Shown here piece by piece: positions 1-10,790 of a stretch of 64,000 nucleotides of DNA. Positions within the stretch are counted from its first letter, which is position 1, and every line of letters starts with the position of its first letter. Position numbers and translations under genes: made by a program. The DNA comes from Dichetophora obliterata (Eukaryota; Arthropoda; Insecta; Diptera; Sciomyzidae): positions 43,492,193 through 43,556,192 of the forward strand of contig OY986439.1 in NCBI GenBank assembly GCA_963920525.1. Direction: 5' to 3'. The notes under the pieces are model-generated. The model was given only the letters and a program-made list of their open reading frames with translations, was not told where the DNA came from and ran no database searches.

Positions 1-619
1 ATAGGCTTTTGTACTTATTTTTTCGTATACACTCTGAGTCGCAAAATGCTATCCGTTGCAGATTACTACTACGTAAGTCCCAAATGTTCTGTTATACTTA
101 ACAACATTTAACTAGAATATCACGAATGAGTTTTTTCAATATCACTTAAAACTTTTTATAACAAAACTTTTTTGTTTTAAATTTCTTAAAATAATTTGCC
201 TTATCTTTTAATACCTTTATATATTATTATAAATACATTCCTAAAATCACAAAATTGTGTTAAATTATGGAAAGAAGGAAAGAAAGAAGGAAGATAAAAT
301 TCTGCATCACCATGTGCACAAATTATTGAAAATTACTAAACCGTTTACCCGCAATACACTTTGAAAGTCGTTTTAATTTTATAGCATAATTTGTTTCTAT
401 ATAGGTCGTACCTTAATTTTATGGAAGATTTTTTAGTTGATTTAATTTTTTGTCTTAGAACAAAAATAGCTTTGGTTAAGCCTAAAAACATTCCAATCAA
501 AATTTGGACCCGATTGGAACACGGTAAATTGGCCTGGTGACCACATAAGATCCTAATTGGGTGCGCATACAAAATTAATTGTACAAACAAAATTACATAA
601 AAAAGGAAATATGACATAC
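1..619. other. AT-rich sequence, no gene recognised
   Basis: No coding signal or paired repeat was recognised here. The only feature is a short GA-rich purine run at about 268-296. An open frame on the - strand (345-617) has no recognisable motif and I treat it as chance. The 3' part of the neighbouring LINE fades out around 620-660, so some of this may be unrecognisable LINE 3' sequence. Confidence 0.4.
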
Positions 620-639
620 CATAACACTTTACAATTGTA

Positions 640-1290
640 TGTTTTAGCCAGAACGTTTTAGCAAAATTTCTAGAGCGGTAGAATGTTAAATATGGTCTCT
701 AAAGCCGCAGTCGGTGTTATTCTCAGAGCACCGCTGATGCTAATAGATGCCATTCTATGGACTTTTTAGAACTGGTTCAAATATGTGACTTTTTCCAAGG
801 CTGGCCCTATACCGTTGCTTCGTATAGAAGTGTAGAACTAATGACCCCTTTATATAGCCAGTGAACGATATGTTGGTACAACTCCATCTTGTCCCTAAAG
901 ATTTTTTGCAAGCTTACAGCACAACTGTAGCTTTCTTCGTACGCTCAGATCTATTAAGTTTCCAGCTCAGCTTCTTTAGAATGAGTCCTAGATATTTTGC
1001 ACTTTCCGAAAGGGACAGTGCAGACCCATTTAGCATGATTGGTGTGAGAGACGGAGTTTTGTGATTCCTGATGAAAAGGACCAGTTCTGCTCTGGTTGGA
1101 TTTACTCCAAGACCACAGGGCTTGGCCCATCGCTCTTTGCATGACTTCGCGTAGAGTAGAAAAGATTTGCCTCTGACTGCGATTACTCGGTCATTGGTGT
1201 AGGCTGCTACTACACGGCCTCTCCTCTCTAGAGACAGCACACGGAGAGCTTGAACTGAGTTAAATAAAATTATTTAAGATTGTAAATTTT
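640..1290 (-). pseudogene. LOA LINE reverse transcriptase, C-terminal part
   Basis: Translation of the - strand gives GRVVAAYTNDRVIAVRG, where the usual Y-x-D-D catalytic box reads YTND, followed by CGLGVNPTRAELVLF and AKYLGLIL. These are the late palm and thumb blocks of a LINE RT. Lower coordinates continue, in shifted frames, with ISGALRI, the region after the RT. The block carries frameshifts and has lost the canonical YADD/YTDD residues. Its upstream end meets the inverted-repeat element at about 1290. The RT box equivalent to TRGTPQGG is missing, presumably lost at that insertion. Confidence 0.8.
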
Positions 1291-1573
1291 CCGACGGAAT
1301 TCCTTTTAACAACTCTTAAGCATCATAAAAAGCTCAAAATTAAAATGATCTGCCGATATCTTTTGGAAAAAAACTAGCTTTTTATTTTTTTTTTAATTGA
1401 GTTTTGTGAGTAATCTGTTTTTAATACATTATTATCATACATAAATAAAATAAGAAAAATGGCGCTTAATGTTGAAAATTCATTAGACATTAAAAAATAG
1501 AAGTAAAAACATAATTACACTGTTGTATAAATATGTAATTTAAGTATTGTACATTATACATATACATATTTAT

Positions 1574-3372
1574 TTATTTATTTATTTATTTATTGATTCA
1601 TTCATCAACAGATTAAAGTATCCTTACTGACTACTAGACTTAAAGTATTAACAGTTAACAATAAAATAATAAAAATAGTTAGTTATTCAAAATATTGCTT
1701 ATACTATGCAAATAAGAACGTAAGTGATTTTTGAAAGCATCTCTGCTTAAACCTGGATAGAAATCAACATGTATGCAGACTGAATTCGCCAGTTTTAAAC
1801 AACGTGTTATTGGTTCATTTCAAGTGTAGTTTACTCTGCGATATGGTATATGAAATAAATTCCGTGCTCTAAGATCTCGTGAGGGAATGCGAAAACTAAT
1901 CTGAAGAAGCAATTCAGGACTTTTAATGCTACTACATATAATATCCCTTACAAACTTGACGGCAAAATATTTACGACGCATCTTTAAAGTGAGAATACCG
2001 AGAAGTAGACATCTTACTTTATAAGCCGGCATTTCTATATTCCAATTTAATCGTCCGATTGCCAATCTCGTGAAACGTCTTTGAACTCGTTCAATTCTAT
2101 CAGAGTGCACTGCGTAAAAAGGATCCCATATAATGCGGCAGTATTCTAATACTGATTTCACAAAAGCATTATATAATGAAATTAAAGAAAAAGGATCATT
2201 AAATTCCTTTGAGTTTCTAGCAATTAAACCCAGCATGGAATTGGCTTTAGAGATAATATAATCAATGTGCTTAGAAAAACTAAGCTTATGATCAAGAATT
2301 ACTCCTAGATCTTTCATTTCCGTTATTCGTGATAAAGTTATATCGCCAAGCTTAAACGGGTAAAATAACGGATTAGAGTTTCTGTGAAAAGTCAAACATT
2401 GACATTTTGCAATATTGAGCGGTAATAAGTTATCTCGACACCAAGTAGATAGTCTCTTTACATCTGACTCAAGATCCACGCATTCGGATGTCAACTTCAA
2501 ACGAGCAAAAATTTTTATGTCGTCAGCGTACATTAAACACTAAGAAAATTTAAGAATTTTAGGTATTTCATTAACAAATAATAAAAACAGAAGAGGTCCC
2601 AAATGACTGCCTTGAGGAACGCCTGAAGTAACCTGAATAACTTCTGAAAGCACATTGTTAATGCGAACATATTGCGTCCGTCCAGTTAGATAGGACTTAA
2701 GCCATGTGAAAATATTTGAATGAAAGCCAATTCTTTCCAGTTTGCTTATTAATAGGTTATGGTGAACCCTATCGAGCGCTTTAGAAAAGTCAGTGAAAAT
2801 AACATCACACTGGTAACCTTTTTCAAAGCTATTTAGGACGTAATTACAAAAAATAGTAAGGTTAGTAACAGTTGACTTACCGGTCAAGAAACCATGTTGG
2901 AATGGAGATATAGCCTCTTTTACAAAAAAGTAAGCCTGTTGTAGACCAATTTCTCAAACAATTTGGGAATCGACGAGATTTTACAAATCGTTCGATACAT
3001 CGTTCTTGGACCCTGATTTGTAAATTGGTAGTATAAATGAAATTTTCCATTCGGAAAGAAAATCACCATTTTTGAGCGATTGATTAAAACTAAAGCAAGA
3101 AAACATTTTTTTAAAAGAATTGGTAGAAAACCATCAATTCCAGGCTGTTTATCGGTGTTTAAATGACTCAAACCTTCACACACTTAGCTGAAAACTTCCT
3201 ATGTTGCTTGAAGTGTCTATTAATTCTAAGTTATTTAAGGTTGAATTAGAAGTGGGAGAGGTATAAACAGATTTAAAAAATTTGGCGAAAAGGTTGCAAA
3301 TTGTGGGGAGATCGGAGGTAGTATTGCCAAGATAACTAATAGTACTTGGAATACCAGCAAATTTTTTTTTAA
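1574..3372 (-). mobile_element. CR1-like LINE, 5'-truncated, dead
   Basis: The - strand encodes the linker and RT of a CR1-type LINE: DKQPGIDG at about 3130, TDFSKALDRVHHNLL near 2790, SGVPQGSHLGPLLFLLF near 2610, the catalytic box MYADDIKIF at 2533-2507, then MKDLGVILDHKLSF and a thumb region ending at 1820. A stop separates the SGVPQG and YADD blocks, and further breaks lie upstream. The 3' end runs into a TAAATAAATA tail (read on the - strand; + strand 1565-1594 is TTTA repeats), consistent with a CR1-like simple 3' tail rather than poly(A). The endonuclease is absent. It is inserted in the inverted-repeat DNA element at 1290-4487. Confidence 0.85.
1820..2887 (-). pseudogene. CR1 reverse transcriptase palm and thumb, broken
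   Basis: Two open stretches (2540-2887 and 1820-2533) form the RT core. The first has the TDFSKALDRVHHNLL segment, with the first palm aspartate, and SGVPQGSHLGPLLF. The second opens with YADD and carries the downstream KCQCLTFHR, LGVILDHKLSF and SVLEYCRIIWDP blocks. They lie in the same frame relation separated by a stop between LKFS and MYADD. This is the best-preserved RT in the left part of the window. No intact ORF remains. Confidence 0.85.
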
Positions 3373-3399
3373 TGTTTATAAATCATATGTGCGAACTAT

Positions 3400-4080
3400 T
3401 ATATAAACAAATTGTTCATAAAAGTCTTTCATAAAGTCTAGCATGCATAGTTGAGACTTTATTTAAGTCCGATTACTTTTAAAAATCGGAGGGAGCCAAA
3501 TCCATTCCCGGTTCACTAAAATAGCGCTTGAACTTTACGTGTGATGCTTATTTCTAAGCACAGATATCTCTTTTTAAAATAAACTTTGTGTAATATTTAA
3601 AATCATTTTCTAAATGAGTTCCAAAGCACGAAGATAATGCATTCTTAAAGCCACTGAACAATTGAACATATTTCATCAGACCTAAATTTTTTTATGTTAC
3701 GTATGATGCCCACATTATTTAGCAGTTTTAACACAAGGATTTTTCTTTAATTCTGCTTTATCATGAATTACTAGTATTTTACGACTTCCATAGATAGCTT
3801 TTTCCCAGACTTTCGAATCCTCTAATCCTCTATTTTAAAATATAGGAAAATATTGAATTCACAACTCCTAGAATTAGATGTAATTCCGGAGATGGAATGA
3901 TATCTTTAAACTATTGTTCTTTCTTAGTCTGTAAAAGCGGTGGATAAATACAGTTACAAATTTTTAAGCTTGATCTTTTAATTCTCCTGCTGCACGCCAT
4001 TTCGCATAATTTTGCAATAGATTTTTCGAAGATGACCTTTTCGGTCACACAACAAACACACTTTATGCCAATTTTGTTCA
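3400..4080 (-). pseudogene. Transposase-like remnant, same family as 33457-34420
   Basis: Translation of the - strand gives, in pieces, CNCIYPPLL, then DIIPSPELHLILGVVN followed by SIFSYILK, and further down FKNALSSCFGTHLEN and GMDLAPSDF. These line up in order with CIHPPLI, IPPPELHLMLGVVN, FKKVVSACFGNNLDQ and GEGLSFFGEQ of the protein at 33457-34420. The match in motif order makes homology convincing despite many stops and shifts. An upstream CVCC pair may be part of the N-terminal cysteine cluster. The superfamily is not certain (see the 32870-34743 entry). Confidence 0.65.
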
Positions 4081-4487
4081 GGCGAATGGGCTTGGCAAGG
4101 CATGCTGAAAGTAAATTACATATTAATCGACTACACTTTAATTATAATTTAAATTTTTTGATTGTATTGTAATGATGCTTTCAATAATAAAAAATTTTCG
4201 TTTACACATTGGGCTTTTTCGCAATACGATCAAGAAGAGGAAGGAACAGGAAGTTAATATGTCTAGAAGATGCCGCCATTCCTCAGATTTGTCACTCTAC
4301 TTAAAATTCCAGTCTCCTAGTGACGTATACTATACTAACTATACTGAAAATAGATTCCTCAAAAAACTCGAATTTCTTAAAAACAAAAATATATTAAGTA
4401 AGTTATTGAAAAAAACCTGACAAGTGATTTTCATTTTGAGCTTTTTATGATGCTTAAGCATTAGGAAAAGGAATTTCGTTGGAAACC

Positions 4488-4796
4488 TCTTGTAGCCGAT
4501 CGCTATAAGCACCTAGGTCTGATGAGACTACTCGGCAGTTGATTAGCTTATCTATGAGATCAGCAATGATATTATTCACACCACACCTGAGCAACTATAG
4601 TCGTATTGATTGTGACATGACATTATTGAAAGCTCCCTTTAGTTATGTCTAGAAAAGCAACTAAAGTGAATTCATTGCGCAAGAAGGATATTTCAATGGC
4701 CCCGACTAGTAAGTGTAAAGCCGTTTTCACAAACCTTGCCTTGCTATATGGATGCTGTGATGCCGATAAGAGAGCAGAGTCAATATTTTTGCGTAG
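4488..4796 (-). pseudogene. LOA LINE reverse transcriptase, middle part
   Basis: The - strand reads LRKNIDSALLSASQHPYSKA, TALHLLVGAIEISFLRNEFTLVAFLDITK and then, with breaks, CRVVSSDLGAYSDRLQEVS. FTLVAFLDI contains the first catalytic aspartate of the RT palm. Upstream it is cut by the hAT at 4805-8006 (TSD 4797-4804) and downstream by the inverted-repeat element ending at 4487. It joins exactly to the block at 8015-8470. Confidence 0.8.
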
Positions 4797-4942
4797 ATAC
4801 AGATCAGAGACCTGCAACGAGTAGTTATAAATTGAGTTGACTCGAGTATATACGTATTAATTTGCCTTCTACTTCATATTTGAACTTATTCCAACATGTT
4901 GTTATACGTATAACACGCAGCTTAATTGTAATGCTTCATAAG

Positions 4943-6136
4943 CAGGGTTTGGACTTGAAAATTCTAAAATCGCAGTAAATTTCGAAAAAAAAACGCAGTA
5001 AAATGAATTTTTCGCAGTGGTTTTTTTGTTTTTATTTAAAATCAAATGTACATTTTATACTGATAACATAGTATACACACAAATATATACTTAACTATAA
5101 ACTATATATTTGTATGTTGCAGAAACATATTTCTTACTGATTCAGCATATATTTGCCGTAGACCAATTCAATCACGGTCTTTAAAAGGTCGCAAAAACTT
5201 ATGTAAAACTTTAAAATAATTATTTTTATTGCAATGACAGCTTCATCTGACAGATTACTTTCTTCTGTTTCAACGCTAAGACCACAGTATATAGATGTAA
5301 TGGGCCCCTGAACCTATATTTTTATAATCAATCAACATCAATGCTTAAGGAAGAGTTGTCTATAGTTTTGTTTTTTCATCATAATTATTCACAATGAGAA
5401 TATTTTCGAGTACCAAATGTATCATTGGATTGGTATTTTAAATAGCTATCTTTTTGCTAAATAGAATTTATAGTTTTGTTGGAAAATTTCATTGCATTTT
5501 TCCAAAAATCTGAAAAGATTAAAATCGGCATCACAAATTGTTATTTTCTTATGTTGGACTCCATTATACATTCAATAAAACCACGGAAAGCGTAAAGTAA
5601 TTGGAGTAAAAATTTCAAAGTATGATTTCTTTTTTATTCAACAAACAGAATAAATACAGAATGTTCTGCATTTCAACAGAAATCGTAAATCACTTGAAAT
5701 CATAAAGATAAATGAAAAACAAACATTTGTGTTTATATAGCACAAAAAAGAATGACAAAATGATCACTGCCAAAAATGATGAAAAAACTTTTTTCTGAAA
5801 TTTTGTTCACTATGTTTGGCACGAAATAAGCAACGCGTATTTTATCTCCAAGGAAACATGAAAGTCATGGCGAATCGAAGCTACACTGTTAATGTCAAAA
5901 CATTAGTGATGGCTGTGGAAAGTATTGGAGAAAAGTTCGAGTCCCACATTAGAAGAGGTCTCACTTTAGACAATTATCCCTTACATATTCCAAAAATATC
6001 AGAAAAATAACCATAAAAATGTTTGTGGTGAATAAGTCGCAGTAGATTTGGAAAAACCGCAGTGACGCAGTAGAACATTAAATTTTGCTTAAAAGCGCAG
6101 TAGATCTACTGCAATTGCAGTAAAGTCCGAACACTG
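4943..6136. mobile_element. hAT-type transposon with TSD TTCATAAG, nested in another hAT
   Basis: The ends are CAGGGTTTGGACTT (left) and the complement of CAGTGTTCGGACTT (right). TTCATAAG flanks both sides (4935-4942 and 6137-6144). Both subterminal regions are packed with CGCAGTA/CGCAGTG words: three near the left end (about 4971-5020) and four or more near the right (about 6038-6118). Such clusters are typical of hAT transposase-binding subterminal repeats. A 64-codon frame at 5816-6010 (+) has no motif I recognise and could be a coding remnant or chance. Confidence 0.85.
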
Positions 6137-6998
6137 TTCATAAGCCATACTCCAACGGCCAGTCGTAAGTAGTCGATAACAAGTTGCGTACAACATGTTA
6201 ATGGCCTTCAAACGAATTATCGTGACTTTTGTAGGGTTGCCAGCTTTGGCGTAAGTTAAGAATTTTAGTTTGAATCTTATTATTGAATTATACATAACGG
6301 TACAATATGAAGAGCAACGGGTTTGTTTTATACAATTTTTTGGAGTTGAGTGCGCCATTATTCTTTCGATTGCTGACTGCATCAAAGCGTATTAAGTAAG
6401 TTTAAAATATGTTGTCAACACCTGAAAATATAAAATACCCCAGGCAAATTAAAATCAAATAAAAAATCAAATCTGGCTTGGCTTAGCATAAAAAAATATT
6501 CATGAAAATATTAGTTCGGAAATGATTATCGATTCATACGCATGTTCATTTCTTTTAAATATATGTAATTCGGTTTTCTCGGTTCGATATAATTTGTTGT
6601 ATGAATTTATTATTTTTTAATAAATATTCAAACGCTAATTTATAAAGCGTGTTTTTAGTTCAGCGTGTTTATAAATATTTATATAAAATTTAAGAAAATA
6701 AATATGTTTGTATGCATAACCTTAACAATAGTAGTTTACCACTTATTTATAATTTTAATGACTGAATTAAAATTTTTATTTTAAGCTTTTATTTTATGCT
6801 TATGATTTTCATGATTTTGAAATGTGTGAATATAATTATTTTAGTTAGTTTAAATAAACAAACCTCTTTAAATTGATATGTCTTCTTATTATTTCTTTCG
6901 AAGAAGCTTCCTTTATATACAAGGTGTGTTGTCTTCGTTTTGCACCATGGCATAAATCGCATAGAAAAGTTCCATAAAGAAATGTTTACAGCAACTTA

Positions 6999-7592
6999 AA
7001 GGGACAGTACACACCTGAATTTTCAAAAAATCAAATTTTTTATGATTGATTTTTGTTCAAAAGACCCTAAAGAATCTATTTTTAATGATATAAAATTAGA
7101 AATTAATTTCTATGTTATATGGTGAAGGTTTTAAACGCAGAGCGCGTCAAGGCCGTATAGTCGGTGTCAAAAACTTTAAATCGCTTTTTTTAGAAATCAC
7201 ATTTTTTTTTTAATTGGCGGGCGTGATAAAAAAAATATACTACACTGATTGTCTAAGTCTATAGATTTAACTACGGATAGAAAGATCGGTAAAGTATTTT
7301 TGGTTTTCAAGGGATTTTTTGGTCCAAAAAATCGGCTAATTTCGAAAAAACGCCGCCATTTGGCAATTTAGCCAAAAAAATTCTTTTAGTTCAATGTATA
7401 GCGGCTTTGATGCTAATTAAAACCCTGTTCTTATTTTTTTCAGACTTTTTTGATGGAAAAAGCGCGAAAATTTTTTTTGTATACTATGAAAATAAGTATG
7501 CAAAGTTTCAAAAAGATATCTTGTTCTTTCTTAAAAGTATTTGCATTTTAAAAATTTCATTTTTGATTAATCCAGGTGTGTAATATTCCCTT
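6999..7592. mobile_element. MITE with AAGGGA..ACACACCTG ends
   Basis: The left end AAGGGACAGTACACACCTGA and the inverted right end AAGGGAATATTACACACCTG share about 40 imperfectly matched bases, including the following TCAAAAAATCAAATTTTT-like run. The interior is AT-rich and noncoding. The flanks suggest a TA- or TTA-containing target but no unambiguous duplication, so the superfamily is open. It lies inside the hAT at 4805-8006. Confidence 0.65.
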
Positions 7593-8014
7593 ATATAAAG
7601 GCAAGCGAATTATATTTATTTCATTAAAAAAAATTCGGTGGTAACTCTTCTACTCTTCGAACAGTGGCAAAAACAGAGCGTTAGTTTGAAACAGCCACAG
7701 CGTTTTCATACAAAATACGCTAGTAATAACCTATGGGACTGCTGTTGTAGCACATGGGACAGCTATGGAACAGCTGTTGGAGCTATGAGTATTTGGTATG
7801 ATTGATAACAAGGTTTGATGTTGAAGTCAGTATTAGGTTGAACTATGACGTTCGATTGATGGATCAAACAATGAACGATGTGTTACTCTCTGAAGCAAAA
7901 GTGCTTCCAGTCGTAGTGATGGTTGTTGTTTGATGTACACGTATAACTATTCGATTTTGCATGAATCACTATAAGTCGCAAAAACATGACTCGTTGCAGG
8001 TCTCTGATACAGAT

Positions 8015-8470
8015 CATAAAGCCGTTCTAAAATCTTCAAGATAAATAACGTTAGACTTATAGGCCTGAAATCTTTAGGAGTGCTGTGTAGATGTATAGAT
8101 GTATTTTCTGCTTTAGGTATAAAGACCACTTTTGCTTTATTACAAGCGTTGGAAATATATGTCAAGCTTATGCAGCCATTTAAAATAATAGGAAGTCAAG
8201 GCAAAATATATTTCGCAGCTTCTTGTATTTTTACAGAGTAAACACTATCAGGCCCTGGTGTTTTATAGGGCTTGAAACAGTTTATCGCCCATTTTAGTTT
8301 CCTATCGGAGACTATGCTTTCGGTATACTGCTTTAAGCAACTAGGGTTAGGCAGTTGTGCACCAATAGGCGCACTACTACTTGGGAAGTGCGTATCTAAT
8401 AGGAGGTAGAGGGATTCCTGATTAGACATTGTCTATGTTCCATCCGACCTTTTGAGAAAGCCGGGTTTGT
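8015..8470 (-). pseudogene. LOA LINE linker and start of reverse transcriptase
   Basis: The - strand reads FLKRSDGTWTMSNQESLYLL, then LDTHFPSS, FKPYKTPGPDSVYSVKIQEA and, after a frame change, KVVFIPKA, PKDFRPISL and KILERLYDLY. These are the ordered pre-RT and RT fingers blocks of this LINE group (KTPGPD and PKDFRPISL are typical). Frameshifts near 8196 break the frame. It is bounded by the hAT TSD at 8007-8014 and the Tc1/mariner-superfamily insertion at 8472. Confidence 0.85.
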
Positions 8471-8471
8471 A

Positions 8472-9673
8472 TAACTTATGCGGAATGAAATTTGCACAAA
8501 TAAAAAAACTGTATCAAAAAAAAACTAATGTATATAATTTAGTAAATTTTATTCTAAATGAAACTTATAAACTTAAAGTTAATGCTGAAAAAAATTGGGC
8601 TCAATGCGTGTGGCATTGCAACAATTTAGAAGAACTTTGCCATTGGGCCTGTAAATACCAATGTTAGCACTTTGATAAGCTTCATTTTTATTTTGGCTAT
8701 TAAATTTTTCGTGATTTTGAGCCAAAGTTATTGGCATATACTATTTGTTTAAGATAAATCCAAAATTTTTCGGTTGAACGAACTTGCGGCACGTTGGGAG
8801 GGCTATTCTACTTTTGTTAATAAGGTATTCGGAGCCTATCCATAGCTTCTAAGCTCTGTTGACAGTAATAGCTAGATGCAAGGTCAGGCCAAAACACTAT
8901 ATTTTTATTGTTGTGTTTGCTTCATATAAAGTCAGCTACTTTTGGCAAACAAAAGTTGACATACCATTCACCATTGACGGCTAAGAACTCAAAAAAAAAA
9001 CTGACTCAGACCATACCCAATGGACTTATTGCGAGCCTCAGTAAGACTTTTTTTGGAAACTTACAATGTTCCAAATATTTCACATTCTTTTCTACTTGCT
9101 TTTTGCTGTCAAAAAGTGTTTTTCTTGCCACTCATTGTGATGCCATCTAATGTGAAATATGACTTGTCTTCCATAATGCACATCACATCATTTTGTGCCA
9201 AATATTTTTGGACATATTTTTGAGCTTCCGACACCATTGGCTTACTTTTGCTTGAGCTTTTTTGAATTCCAATTGATAGAAGATATTTCTTCACTGTTTT
9301 GCTATCACATTGAAATTTTTTCCTTAACTCTCTGCACGATTTTGCCACTCTTCCATCAGTTATTCGCCTTAGCCTCGACCTTGTTGCGGAATCATTTAAC
9401 GTGCATCTTTTACTAGAGCCGGCTTTTCTGCATGTGATCTTTCTGAAAGCATTCGTTACAAAGATGTAGATGGTTTGATTGACTCCTTTTTAAACAAACT
9501 GAAAAACAATCTTCGCTTTTGTCCAATCAGAATGAGATTAAAAAAAATTACAAATTCTTTCACATTTTAAATACACTTAAGAAGTTGCCAGCATAAAATT
9601 TAAACAGCTTGTTAAGATCATGGTCTTAATGGTCTTTCGTATAGTTATCGATAAATATGCAACATAACAGTTA
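8472..9673 (-). mobile_element. Tc1/mariner-superfamily element (possibly ITmD37E-like)
   Basis: This block separates the LOA linker from the LOA RT start. Its borders are inferred from where LINE coding stops (about 9680) and resumes (about 8470). Weakly matching inverted ends start TAACTTATG on the left and TAACTGTTATG on the right, next to TA. The interior encodes a broken transposase on the - strand. The 1.2 kb size fits a Tc1/mariner-superfamily element. Confidence 0.65.
8700..9440 (-). pseudogene. Tc1/mariner-superfamily transposase, broken
   Basis: On the - strand the reading starts with a helix-turn-helix-like part (RRITDGRVAKSCRELRKKF, then DSKTVKKYLLSIGI) and reaches YFTLDGITMSG, the usual place of the first catalytic aspartate. 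In other frames follow NIVFWPDLASSYY, with the second aspartate, and SPPNVPQVRSTEKFWIYL, with the final glutamate in the EKFW context. The D-to-E spacing is about 37, which resembles the DD37E mosquito-type group; the stops between make this count approximate. At least three frameshifts or stops disable it. Confidence 0.7.
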
Positions 9674-10790
9674 TTGGTGTTTTTTCATGGTTGAAAAAGT
9701 AAGTATGCTAGCGAGAATCTTGCTTAGCCTAGAAGCCTCTGAGATTTATTTTATTCCTTCCAAGAATTGTTTAAAAGAGGATCTTTTAGCTTTCCTGGCT
9801 TCATTTTTGAAAGTTGTGAGGGCTACCTTGTAGGCTGCCCAATCAAGCTCAACACTCGAATGCTTTGCTGCGTTAAAGAGCCTTCTACATTTAGTTCTAA
9901 GTCTATCCAGTATGGTCTTAGCTTCCATCTTGTTGTTCTTGGTGGACATGAGGAAAGCAAGAGAGCAATTTATTACTTTGCTAAGTACATCGACTAGATC
10001 GTCTAGATCAGCTGCCGATTTAGGTTTGACAATCGGACCTGATGGCAAATGTTTTGCTCAAGCCCTTTTATTTAATCCAAGCCCTTTTATTTTTATTTAA
10101 AAGAGTCGTTGGTATTAGTTTGGGAGAAGTATCGAGTAAGTGATACTCAATGTAGAGGTGATAGGAGTAAGAGTGTTCCTTTGACACCCTCCAACCACCT
10201 ATTTTGTCGAAGATGAAGTCTGGACTTATGTTCAGAACTTATTTTTTATTTTTGATAATAAACATGGGCTTAATTCACACCTATTGCATATATATAAGTT
10301 GATACTTAATACAATAAATAATCAAAAAGTAACTCACCCCTTTTTTTAGTATCCATGCTGCCCCACATGGAATTGTGTGCATTTGCATCGGCCAAAATGA
10401 TAACCCACTAATTTCCTGATTTTATCTGGAGGCGGGCTTTCGTCGTGGGAGAAGTAGGCTGCGACCAACTAGTACGTGTCTTTCCCTGTCTCGAGGTTCG
10501 CTGGAACCACATCTCTATCGCAGTATCTGTGAAACAAGAAGAGATTATTATTATTTTTTGCTACAATGCACGTTTAAGGCATACCTAAATTAGCTACCAG
10601 CGTCTTATAGCCCTCCGTCCTCAAACCGCAAGCCCTGCCCCCACATACCAAAATTTCTTGGATATGGGCACCGATTCATCGTTGAATCCACCGTTTTTCA
10701 GGTAGACTAAGATATTTGCTGGGGCAAGCTTTGAGTGATGAAGGTTAATCTGGAATGCCTTCATCCACTCCAGATTTGTGGCTGGCCACC
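9674..10790 (-). pseudogene. LOA LINE endonuclease and linker, broken
   Basis: Reading down the - strand: FQINLHHSKLAPANILVYL (start of ORF2, about 10760), IILADANAHNSMWGSMDT (about 10400; the apurinic endonuclease core), then in other frames DIGGWRVSKEHS-like text and YHLLDTSPKLIPTTLL. An open 100-codon segment (9746-10048) has KCRRLFNAAKHSSVELDWAA and FKNEARKAKRSSFKQFL, the linker between endonuclease and RT. SEASRLSKILAS ends the block at about 9690. Many frame changes show a long-dead copy. Confidence 0.8.

Larger units (their letters stand above)
1290..4487 (-). mobile_element. Degenerate DNA transposon with about 60-bp inverted ends, holding a CR1 LINE
   Basis: The stretch 1290-1350 is repeated in inverted orientation at about 4425-4487; the shared core is AAGCATCATAAAAAGCTCAA, with AATTCCTTTT nearer the ends. 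The pair interrupts the RT of the LOA LINE. Inside, 3400-4080 (-) encodes remnants of the protein seen in the element at 32870-34743, and a 5'-truncated CR1 LINE sits at 1574-3372. I could not find a clean target duplication, so the exact outer borders are uncertain by a few bases. The ends differ from the CACGG ends of the 32.9 kb element, so the two would be different subfamilies. Confidence 0.6.
4805..8006. mobile_element. hAT-type transposon with TSD ATACAGAT
   Basis: The left end CAGAGACCTGCAACGAGT (from 4805) is the exact inverted complement of the right end (to 8006). Both are flanked by ATACAGAT (4797-4804 and 8007-8014). An 8-bp target duplication and CAG-starting ends are hallmarks of hAT. 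It sits in the LOA LINE RT, and removing it restores the reading frame there. I see no transposase of its own, so it is non-autonomous or decayed. It contains a second hAT (4943-6136) and a MITE (6999-7592); the rest (6145-6998, 7593-8006) shows no coding signal. Confidence 0.85.

Noticed and set aside
345..617. 90-codon - strand frame next to the LINE end
   Set aside because: No motif of the LINE or any other family, and AT-rich composition.
8452..8667. 71-codon + frame with a WAQCVWHCNNLEELCHW tail that at first looked like a transposase C-terminus
   Set aside because: The opposite strand carries the transposase and LINE coding text in this interval; the + frame is its antisense shadow.
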